Part shown: piece by piece, positions 33,472-40,223 of the stretch | Position numbering within the stretch: the stretch's first letter is position 1 | Layout: every line of letters begins with the position of its first letter | Assembly: GCA_963674555.1 (NCBI GenBank) | Contig: OY771429.1 | Coordinates: 1,943,463 to 2,007,462 of the forward strand | DNA length: 64,000 bases | Source: JBGMEA01 sp963674555 | GTDB taxonomy: Bacteria > Bacillota > Clostridia > Eubacteriales > Anaerofustaceae | Direction of reading: 5' to 3' | Position numbers and translations under genes: made by a program | The notes under the pieces: generated by a model | What the model was told of the DNA's origin: nothing | Databases searched by the model: none | The model's input: the letters and a program-made list of their open reading frames with translations, nothing else

Positions 33472-33573
33472 AACAATTGCCTTCGCGAATCTTTGATCAT
33501 ATATTATAAGCGTATTATACTATAAATGTTCGAATAATTAACGGGTTTGTTCTAAATTAATAAAAGTTATTCT

Positions 33574-33605
33574 AAAAAAAGACCCTTAAAAAAGGGTCTT
33601 TTTTT
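33574..33605 (-). terminator. Terminator of the HU gene
   Basis: GACCCTT (33581-33587) pairs with AAGGGTC (33592-33598), with A and T runs on either side. It lies between the HU gene and the dockerin-gene promoter. Confidence 0.88.
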
Positions 33606-33615
33606 GGTTGACTTA

Positions 33616-33888
33616 TTAGTTGATAGCTTCTTTTAATGCTTTTCCGGCTTTGAATCCCGGTGTCTTGGTTGCCGCTATTTGGATCTTTTCTTTGGTCCTT
33701 GGATTGATGCCTTCTCTTGCCGCTCTTTGCTTTGCTTCAAACGTTCCGAAGCCTACAAGTGAAACCTTTTCACCTGCTTGCAAAGTTTCCGTTACCGTAT
33801 CGATAAACGCAACGAGGCACTTTTCCGTGTCTTTTTTCGTGATACCTGTTTTTTGTGAAATAACAGTGATCAATTCAGCTTTATTCAT
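33616..33888 (-). CDS. hup: HU family DNA-binding protein
   Basis: HU bends and compacts DNA. The 90-residue protein is a full-length member: MNKAELITVISQKTGITKKD, VSLVGFGTFEAKQRAAREGINPRTKEKIQI with the beta-arm, and PGFKAGKALKEA at the end. AGGAGG precedes the ATG. It has its own promoter and terminator and is a single-gene unit. Confidence 0.96.
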   Translation of the reverse strand: MNKAELITVISQKTGITKKDTEKCLVAFIDTVTETLQAGEKVSLVGFGTFEAKQRAAREGINPRTKEKIQIAATKTPGFKAGKALKEAIN

Positions 33889-33917
33889 TGAATTCCTCCT
33901 GATAAAGAATTAGTTAT

Positions 33918-33946
33918 ATAATACACATTTCGCGTACTTATATCAA
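33918..33946 (-). promoter_or_regulatory. Promoter for the HU gene
   Basis: On the minus strand TTGATA (33946-33941), 17 bases, TATTAT (33923-33918). Confidence 0.65.
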
Positions 33947-33961
33947 TGCATTTCGGACATT

Positions 33962-35395
33962 TTATAAATTTTTACTCATATTCCAATAACGATCCATTTC
34001 TTCTACGGATAACTTTGCTAAGTCTATTCCTTCGTTTGTAATAATTTGCTCCATTATGCGAAATCGTTTGATGAATTTTGAAATGGCTGTGCGCAGAGCC
34101 TCTTCAGCGTCCAATCCGCATAACCTAAGTACGTTTACGACAGCAAATAGCAGATCGCCGCCTTCTTCCAGAATTTTTTCTTTCTGATCCGATCGCAAAG
34201 CTTCATTCAACTCTTCAGTCTCTTCAAATATTTTTTCAAAAGCAGCATTCGCCGTCTTGAAATCAAAACCGATCTTAGCGGCTTTTGACTGGATCTTATC
34301 CGCATAGATCAAAGAGGGAAGACTTTGCGCTACAGAATCCATTTTATCACTGACACTATCATGTTGTTTCTCAGTCTCTTTGACACGCTCCCAAAGAATA
34401 TTGATATCTTCTTCCGTTTCGCCTTCGGCAAATACATGAGGATGGCGCCGTATCATTTTTTCGGATACTGAACGGATAACATCGTAGATGTCAAAAGTAT
34501 GTTCTTCCTGAGCGATCTGCGCGTGCAACATGACTTGTAAAAGCACGTCACCGAGTTCTTCGCAGAAGTTATCGTCATCGCCAAGTTTTGCGGCATCGAC
34601 GGCTTCATAGGATTCTTCGATCAAATAAGGTAAAAGACTTTCATGCGTTTGCGCCTTGTCCCAAGGACATCCGTTTTCGCCGCGCAATACAGAAACGATT
34701 TCGTACAGCGAACTAAAAGCAGACGGTGCGCTGTCGTATGTTTGCGCCGGTATGATCAAACTTGTCAGATGATCGATGTGAACCGTATGATCGATCGCAT
34801 ACAATGGCATTTCACTGATATGCTCTTCTTCTGTAGCCGCGCCTGTGATCAATATAACCGGCGTTTCATCTTTATAGTAACGCATAAGAGAAAGCTTTAC
34901 ATCGGATGCAACTTGTTTGTCATATATCTGGCATATGATATTCATGCAACTAACATCCGGTATCTGCTCATCCAAGCGTAAAGCATCTATCAGTTTGAAA
35001 GAATCCAAAGCATCTTGTTTGAGTGAGGCAAAAACTGCGTCCAAAAAGCTGACGGCAGGCACTATGTGAACCTCGCAAGTCGCCTTTTGTAAAAGCAGTT
35101 GTACCGCTCTTTCCGCAAATACCGCACTGCCGGGAACGATGTAACAGATATGTTCTTCAGAGGATGTAAGTATCGTATCAGCGATATGTGCATACAATTC
35201 TTCGAAAGTATCGAATTCCTCGTAAGCATCATCGAATGATCGGTAGGGGATGTTATATTCTTCAAGGATCGTTGCTGCGGGATGTCTGGTCGTGCGCACA
35301 AATACCGCATCACTGTTTTGTAATAAATCCAGCGTACGCAGTGTAAGCTCACCTTTATCTCCGCTACCGAAACCTAAGATATTAAGTGATCTCAT
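33962..35395 (-). CDS. YabN-like fusion: tetrapyrrole-methylase domain and MazG nucleotide pyrophosphohydrolase
   Basis: Residues 1-210 form a tetrapyrrole (SAM-dependent) methylase-like domain: LNILGFGSGDKGELTLRTLDLL and IVPGSAVFAERAVQLL. Residues 230-477 are a MazG domain with LRGENGCPWDKAQTHESLLPYLIEESYEAVDA and ELGDVLLQVMLHAQIA, whose glutamates bind magnesium. MazG hydrolyses NTPs to NMP and PPi and clears aberrant nucleotides. The fusion is the same as B. subtilis YabN. Its start lies next to the stop of the upstream aldo/keto reductase gene, so the two are cotranscribed. Confidence 0.93.
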   Translation of the reverse strand: MRSLNILGFGSGDKGELTLRTLDLLQNSDAVFVRTTRHPAATILEEYNIPYRSFDDAYEEFDTFEELYAHIADTILTSSEEHICYIVPGSAVFAERAVQLLLQKATCEVHIVPAVSFLDAVFASLKQDALDSFKLIDALRLDEQIPDVSCMNIICQIYDKQVASDVKLSLMRYYKDETPVILITGAATEEEHISEMPLYAIDHTVHIDHLTSLIIPAQTYDSAPSAFSSLYEIVSVLRGENGCPWDKAQTHESLLPYLIEESYEAVDAAKLGDDDNFCEELGDVLLQVMLHAQIAQEEHTFDIYDVIRSVSEKMIRRHPHVFAEGETEEDINILWERVKETEKQHDSVSDKMDSVAQSLPSLIYADKIQSKAAKIGFDFKTANAAFEKIFEETEELNEALRSDQKEKILEEGGDLLFAVVNVLRLCGLDAEEALRTAISKFIKRFRIMEQIITNEGIDLAKLSVEEMDRYWNMSKNL

Positions 35396-35396
35396 T

Positions 35397-36527
35397 TTAA
35401 TTTTCTAAATAATTCAAAGTCTTTTTCAGTAATTTAATGATCTGTAAGTCTTGTGGACATACGCCTTCACATTGAGCGCATTCAATACATTCGTTCATAT
35501 TTGCGTTGAATCTTCTATGGAAATCTTGATTTTTTTCCTTGGAATCAAACATGACTGAATTATTGTACATTTCAAACAATTTCGGTATTGGGATATCTTG
35601 CGGACAATCTTCGGTACAATAGCTGCAACCCGTGCAAGCGATAATATTCTTTGTTTCAATATAGGATCGAAGTTCTTTTAAGAAATCTTTCTGATTTTGC
35701 GGTTGACTGTTCGGTTGCATGGTTGAAGCGGCATGCGTATTTTCAATAACTTGTTGCATAGCATTCATACCACTAAGTACGGTCAATATTTCGGGTCTGT
35801 CAAAAATAAAGTTTAGGCATATTTCCGCAGTCGGTATGTCTTCAAGTCCGTATTTTTTCTTCAGTTCATCCACATACGGATCTTGTATCATTAAAAGTTG
35901 TCCGCCTTTGAGCGGCTCCATGATCACAGTAGCGATCCCTTTGCTTGCCGCATATTCTAGTCCGTTGATACCAGCTTGATATTCGGTATCCATGAAGTTC
36001 AATTGAATTTGATTGAAGTCCCAATCATATTCATCAATGATCGATGTATAAGCTTCCAATGTGTCGTGAAACGAGAATCCGATTGCTCCGATCTTGTCGG
36101 TTTTACGTACATCATCCATGAATTTAATGATATTTTGTTCTTTAAGTTTAGACCATTTTTCTTTTCCGATGCTGTGGATCAAGTAGAAATCGATCCTGTC
36201 CGTGCCGAGTCGTGATAATTGTTCGTCGAGCAATTTGTACGGGTCAAAAGAATCATCGACGATAAATGTAGGTAATTTTGTAGCGATGTTGACGTTGTCT
36301 CGGATGTGATTGTCATTCAATACTTTTCCCAAAGCTACTTCCGATTTGCCATTATGATAAACATAAGCTGAATCATAATAATTTACACCTCGTTCATAAG
36401 CATGCATGATGATTTCTTCGGTTGTTTTCATATCGATGTCAGCTTGGTCGTTACTGTTTAGCGGCAGGCGCATTGCCCCGAAACCGAGTTGAGAGATCTC
36501 TTTATCTTTAAATTTCCTTGTAATCAT
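35397..36527 (-). CDS. Aldo/keto reductase with C-terminal 4Fe-4S ferredoxin domain
   Basis: The 376-residue protein joins an aldo/keto reductase barrel (FGAMRLPL, YDSAYVYHNGKSEVALGKVL with the catalytic Tyr, DFYLIHSIG) to a ferredoxin-type domain with CTGCSYCTEDCP and CIECAQCEGVCP, enough for two 4Fe-4S clusters. Such proteins are common in anaerobes; the substrate is unknown. The start at ATG 36527 is 11 bases from GGAG; a GTG 12 bases further upstream overlaps the Shine-Dalgarno site. It leads the yabN gene. Confidence 0.92.
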   Translation of the reverse strand: MITRKFKDKEISQLGFGAMRLPLNSNDQADIDMKTTEEIIMHAYERGVNYYDSAYVYHNGKSEVALGKVLNDNHIRDNVNIATKLPTFIVDDSFDPYKLLDEQLSRLGTDRIDFYLIHSIGKEKWSKLKEQNIIKFMDDVRKTDKIGAIGFSFHDTLEAYTSIIDEYDWDFNQIQLNFMDTEYQAGINGLEYAASKGIATVIMEPLKGGQLLMIQDPYVDELKKKYGLEDIPTAEICLNFIFDRPEILTVLSGMNAMQQVIENTHAASTMQPNSQPQNQKDFLKELRSYIETKNIIACTGCSYCTEDCPQDIPIPKLFEMYNNSVMFDSKEKNQDFHRRFNANMNECIECAQCEGVCPQDLQIIKLLKKTLNYLEN

Positions 36528-36730
36528 TATAAGTGCCACTCCTTATATTTTTCTTTTAATTATACCATGATTGTGATTTTAAAACTATAATATATATTTC
36601 AATTTCATGTATTTATTTGTACTTTTCTTTATTAAACCCAATTTTTTATTTGCTCGGTTTCGATTGTTGTTTTTATAATTTGAGGTAGGTTGAATCAACG
36701 CATAGATTTGTCGACTTCTTCATTATGATA

Positions 36731-36739
36731 TGATATAAT
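36731..36739 (+). promoter_or_regulatory. Extended -10 promoter for the WYL regulator
   Basis: TGATATAAT at 36731-36739, with TCGACT 17 bases upstream of the hexamer as a weak -35. Confidence 0.5.
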
Positions 36740-36774
36740 TGTTTAAAAATTAATTGATACTGAAGGAGCGAATG

Positions 36775-37827
36775 ATGCGTAATCACAGTGATGATGAAAC
36801 AAATCATATCGACCAGGATGATAAAAGTGAAAAAAACTCATCGACCGGTTCAAAAAAACTGATGATATTGTATGTGTTGGAAGTATTGATCAAGTATTCA
36901 GACCAACACCATAAATTAACGCAAAGCGAGATCATTGATTACATCAAGCAAGATTATGATATGGACTGTGAAAGAAAGGCTATCTCGCGCCACATCAAAG
37001 CTTTGGTCAATCACGGATATAATATAGAGACCTATGAAGATAATGGTGAAGGTTACTATATGAAAGATCTTGATTTTTCATCCGAGGATGTTTTTATGTT
37101 GTGGGAAGGGATGATGGCCTCCAAATACATCGATAAAAACGAATCGGCAAAACTTATTAAAGTGCTTGAAAAATATCTTGGTGACGGAATGCGTTTGGGA
37201 TCTTCCTATTATGGAGGTATCACCAATAAGTATACATACCCGGAGACCTTCATTTATTCGAATTTACAATTTATCCTTAATGAAATGGCAATGGATAAAA
37301 AGATTGCGTTTATTTATAATGCCTATGCTCCCGATAAGACATTGGAACCGTTGACTCAGGATCCTGTTACAGTAAGTCCTTATGCTGTATTGAATGTCGA
37401 TAACGAATATTATTTAGCGGCAAAACCCGAAGACGGTACGATGATGTGTTATAAAGTAGGGTTGATAAGTGATCTTTCTACAGTCGGCTTCCTCAGTGAA
37501 GACATAAGAGAGATCATCGGTTATGCAAAAGGCTTTGATCCTCAAAAATTTACAGCGGATTTTATCGAGGGATACGGCGGAGCTGTTACGGATTTTTTTG
37601 TAAAGATCCATAAAGATAAGATCGGATATGTCATTGAAACTTTCGGAGAAGAATTTAAAATCAGTAATGAGGAAGATGGCGTATTGACACTCGATATTAT
37701 ATGTAATTTTGATAAAATGTATCAATGGGCAATCGCAACGGCCGAATACAGTGAAGTTATAGAGCCTGCGGCAATGCGGTTCAAACTTAAGGAATTCTTT
37801 GATCAACAAAGTTGGAACTATAGATAG
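36775..37827 (+). CDS. WYL-domain transcriptional regulator
   Basis: The 350-residue protein begins with a hydrophilic 30-residue tail, then a winged helix-turn-helix (LMILYVLEVLIKYSDQHHKLTQSEIIDYI and CERKAISRHIKALVNHGYNIE), and a WYL domain (about 180-260: KIAFIYNAY, VSPYAVLNVDNEYYLAAKPEDGTMMCYKV). WYL regulators sense ligands such as nucleotides or nucleic acids and often control stress or defence genes; here the target is unknown and no defence locus is adjacent. The start at 36775 gives 6 bases to AAGGAG. Confidence 0.85.
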   Translation: MRNHSDDETNHIDQDDKSEKNSSTGSKKLMILYVLEVLIKYSDQHHKLTQSEIIDYIKQDYDMDCERKAISRHIKALVNHGYNIETYEDNGEGYYMKDLDFSSEDVFMLWEGMMASKYIDKNESAKLIKVLEKYLGDGMRLGSSYYGGITNKYTYPETFIYSNLQFILNEMAMDKKIAFIYNAYAPDKTLEPLTQDPVTVSPYAVLNVDNEYYLAAKPEDGTMMCYKVGLISDLSTVGFLSEDIREIIGYAKGFDPQKFTADFIEGYGGAVTDFFVKIHKDKIGYVIETFGEEFKISNEEDGVLTLDIICNFDKMYQWAIATAEYSEVIEPAAMRFKLKEFFDQQSWNYR

Positions 37828-37860
37828 AGGTTAAACTATTTCAGTTGAAAAATCCAATAC

Positions 37861-37894
37861 AAAAAGGGACATTCTTTTAGAATGTCCCTTTTTT
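37861..37894. terminator. Bidirectional terminator between WYL regulator and glmS
   Basis: AAAAAGGGACATTCT (37861-37875) pairs with AGAATGTCCC plus T run (37879-37893) around a TTT loop. Confidence 0.9.
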
Positions 37895-37911
37895 ATTTTA
37901 ATCAAGTTTAA

Positions 37912-39744
37912 TTATTCAACCGTAACGGATTTTGCTAAGTTTCTTGGCTTATCGACATCCAAGCCTTTTAAGACCGACACATAGTAAGCCAATAATTGCA
38001 GTAAAACCACAGCGGGTATCACACAGGCGTCATTATAAATATCATCGATATACAATACTTCATCCGCTACGTTTTTCACTTGCGTTGACGATCTTTGTGC
38101 AATCGCGATCACGTATGCCCCCCGTGCTTTTATCTCTTCGATATTACTGCTGATCTTATCGAGGTATTCGCCTGTTTGTGTACATAGTGCGATTACTACA
38201 GATCCTTCTTCGATCAATGCGATCGGTCCGTGTTTGAGCTCTCCTGCGGGATATGCCTCGGCATGTATATATGAGATCTCTTTCATTTTTAAAGAGCCTT
38301 CAAGCGCAAGACAATAATCGAGTCCTCGGCCGATGAAAAACATGCTGGTTTGATCCAATAATTTTTCAGCGGTTTGTTTGATCGTATCTTCCAATACCAA
38401 AGCTTTTTGTGTATAGCTAGATAAATTGCGGCAAGCATCGATCATTTTTTGTTCTTCGTCTTTTGGTAAATTTCCGGTGAGTTGCCCCATTTTCAATGCT
38501 GTAAGGTACATGCACGCTACTTGTGTTGCATAAGCTTTTGTGGATGCGACCGCTATCTCCGGTCCTGCTATCGTATATAGAACATCGTCGGCTTCTCTTG
38601 TGATACTGCTGCCAACGACATTGGATATTGCCAATATGCGAGCGCCTTTTTGTTTCGCGAGACGTATACAGGCTAATGTGTCTGCAGTTTCTCCGGACTG
38701 GCTTATCGCTATAAAAAGCGTATGTGTATCTATCAGTGGATTACTATAGCGAAACTCAGAAGCAATTTGAATTTCAACAGGTTTTTTTGCGTACTTTTCA
38801 ATCAGATATTTTCCGACACTGCCCGCATAATACGCTGTCCCGCAAGCCACAATATATATTTTGTTGATGTTATCCAACATGTCTTGCGTCAAATTGAATT
38901 CATCCAAAACGATCGAATTCGTTTCGGCATCCAATCTGCCCATTAAAGTTTGTTTGATCGCTACCGGCTGTTCGTGGATCTCTTTAAGCATAAAATGTTC
39001 ATAGCCGTCTTTTCCCGCCGCTTCAGCATTCCAAGTGACATGAAAGATATCTTTCTCTATCGGTTGTTTTTTATCATTATATAATTCGACCTTATCTTTT
39101 GTTATAATACCGAATGTATCATTATCGATCAGATAAACATTCCTTGTATATTCCAAAACTGCAGGGATATCCGATGCGATAAAATTTTCACCGTTTCCGA
39201 GGCCAATAATTAAAGGACTGTCTTTTCTTACAGCGATCAGTTTATCCGGCTCATTCGCACAAATAACCGCTAATGCGTATGCGCCCCTAAGTTTTTTGGA
39301 AGCTTTGATTACGGCATCAAAAATATCATCATCATATTCATCATTTATCAAATGCACGATAACTTCCGTATCTGTATTTGAGTAAAATGTATAGCCTTTT
39401 TTTAAAAGTTCTTCTTTAAGTTCTTTATGATTTTCAATGATCCCGTTATGGACAAGAGAGATCATCCCGTCATTTGATGCGTGTGGGTGAGCATTTATAT
39501 CAGACGGTTCACCGTGTGTCGCCCATCTGGTGTGTCCGATCCCGATCGTTCCGAACATAGGATTCGATACACAATACTCCTCGAGTACGCTCAAACGCCC
39601 TTGATATTTATTCGTTATGATCCTGTCTCCGTTATAGATCGCTGCTCCGGCAGAATCATACCCTCTGTATTCCAGTTTTTTTAATCCGTCTATCAAAATA
39701 TCGCATGCCTGTTTATCACCCGCATATCCTACGATACCGCACAT
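37912..39744 (-). CDS. glmS: Glutamine-fructose-6-phosphate aminotransferase (isomerising)
   Basis: GlmS makes glucosamine-6-phosphate from fructose-6-phosphate and glutamine for cell-wall synthesis. The 610-residue protein starts MCGIVGYAGD, with Cys2 (Cys1 after Met removal) as the glutaminase nucleophile, has HTRWATHGEPSD, and two SIS domains (ISQSGETADTLACIRLAK, STKAYATQVACM), ending KPRNLAKSVTVE. ACGGAGG precedes the ATG. The 5' leader carries a glmS ribozyme, so the message is cut when glucosamine-6-phosphate is abundant. Confidence 0.98.
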   Translation of the reverse strand: MCGIVGYAGDKQACDILIDGLKKLEYRGYDSAGAAIYNGDRIITNKYQGRLSVLEEYCVSNPMFGTIGIGHTRWATHGEPSDINAHPHASNDGMISLVHNGIIENHKELKEELLKKGYTFYSNTDTEVIVHLINDEYDDDIFDAVIKASKKLRGAYALAVICANEPDKLIAVRKDSPLIIGLGNGENFIASDIPAVLEYTRNVYLIDNDTFGIITKDKVELYNDKKQPIEKDIFHVTWNAEAAGKDGYEHFMLKEIHEQPVAIKQTLMGRLDAETNSIVLDEFNLTQDMLDNINKIYIVACGTAYYAGSVGKYLIEKYAKKPVEIQIASEFRYSNPLIDTHTLFIAISQSGETADTLACIRLAKQKGARILAISNVVGSSITREADDVLYTIAGPEIAVASTKAYATQVACMYLTALKMGQLTGNLPKDEEQKMIDACRNLSSYTQKALVLEDTIKQTAEKLLDQTSMFFIGRGLDYCLALEGSLKMKEISYIHAEAYPAGELKHGPIALIEEGSVVIALCTQTGEYLDKISSNIEEIKARGAYVIAIAQRSSTQVKNVADEVLYIDDIYNDACVIPAVVLLQLLAYYVSVLKGLDVDKPRNLAKSVTVE

Positions 39745-39829
39745 GTTGATTTCCTCCGTAAAAAATTTTAATACAACACAATAACAAGATACTCTTTACA
39801 TTCGTAAAAAGTAAGAATCTTGAATTGCA

Positions 39830-39988
39830 TATTGTGCGCAACCTGACAGTTCTTTTGTCACGATAATTACTTATCGGATTTATGAAATATCTTTCGAGTG
39901 TTGCTCCCCGTAAGGCATCCGCCGAAAACTTCGATGACCTTATCCTCGTCGACCTTTATCAAAACGCACAATAAAGGCCCTGGCGCTA
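39830..39988 (-). ncRNA. glmS ribozyme (glucosamine-6-phosphate riboswitch)
   Basis: On the minus strand, the conserved blocks occur in order: AGCGCC at 39987-39982 (cleavage expected between the A and G), then GTCGACGAGG and AAGGTCATCGAAG, then TTCGGCGGATGCC and ACGGGGAGC, followed by paired regions to about 39830. This matches the glmS ribozyme consensus, and the position directly upstream of glmS confirms it. The 3' limit is approximate. Confidence 0.93.
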
Positions 39989-40029
39989 AAATATAATGAA
40001 GAAATCGATCAACATTATAAATTTTATTC

Positions 40030-40038
40030 ATTATAGCA
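40030..40038 (-). promoter_or_regulatory. Extended -10 promoter for glmS
   Basis: TGCTATAAT on the minus strand (40038-40030); a second TATAAT lies at 40019-40014. No good -35 is visible. The start would be about 35 bases upstream of the ribozyme. Confidence 0.45.
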
Positions 40039-40116
40039 TAATTGATTTTTATAACATAGTGATTTATCTAAAACTAATTTTACGGACGGCTCCGACTTTT
40101 ATTTGTCACACCGACA

Positions 40117-40132
40117 TGAGAAATATTTCTCA
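40117..40132. repeat. 16-bp perfect palindrome
   Basis: TGAGAAATATTTCTCA lies 15 bases upstream of the nrdJ -35. No T run follows in a position that would make it a good terminator, so an operator is possible. Confidence 0.45.
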
Positions 40133-40147
40133 AAAACTTTTTTTATA

Positions 40148-40177
40148 TTGCTTTATTTATTCCATTTGTGATACTAT
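40148..40177 (+). promoter_or_regulatory. Promoter for nrdJ
   Basis: TTGCTT (40148-40153), 18 bases, TACTAT (40172-40177) with TGA as extended -10. The -10 lies inside a NrdR-box-like sequence. Confidence 0.6.
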
Positions 40178-40214
40178 ATACAGAGATAAAAAAACAGATA
40201 AATACAATATGTTG
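40174..40214. promoter_or_regulatory. Two NrdR-box-like sites
   Basis: Core CTATATACAG (40174-40183) and core CAATATGTTG (40205-40214) each match the NrdR-box core CWATATATWG at 9 of 10 positions. They are 31 bases apart, an integral number of helical turns, and overlap the -10 and the region upstream of the nrdJ start. NrdR represses ribonucleotide reductase genes; nrdR itself is not in this window. Confidence 0.6.
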
Positions 40215-40223
40215 AGGTGACCT

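Larger units (their letters stand above)
39745..40223. other. Divergent region between glmS and nrdJ
   Basis: This 479-base region holds, from left to right, the glmS leader with its ribozyme, the glmS promoter, a 16-bp perfect palindrome at 40117-40132, and the nrdJ promoter with two NrdR-box-like sites. No open reading frame with a ribosome-binding site is present. Confidence 0.85.

Noticed and set aside
35062..35352. 96-residue frame on the minus strand inside yabN
   Set aside because: Shadow of the real gene in another frame, with no ribosome-binding site or homology.
40040..40223. Cobalamin riboswitch upstream of the B12-dependent nrdJ
   Set aside because: The B12-box and the length needed for that RNA are absent; NrdR-like sites explain the control better.
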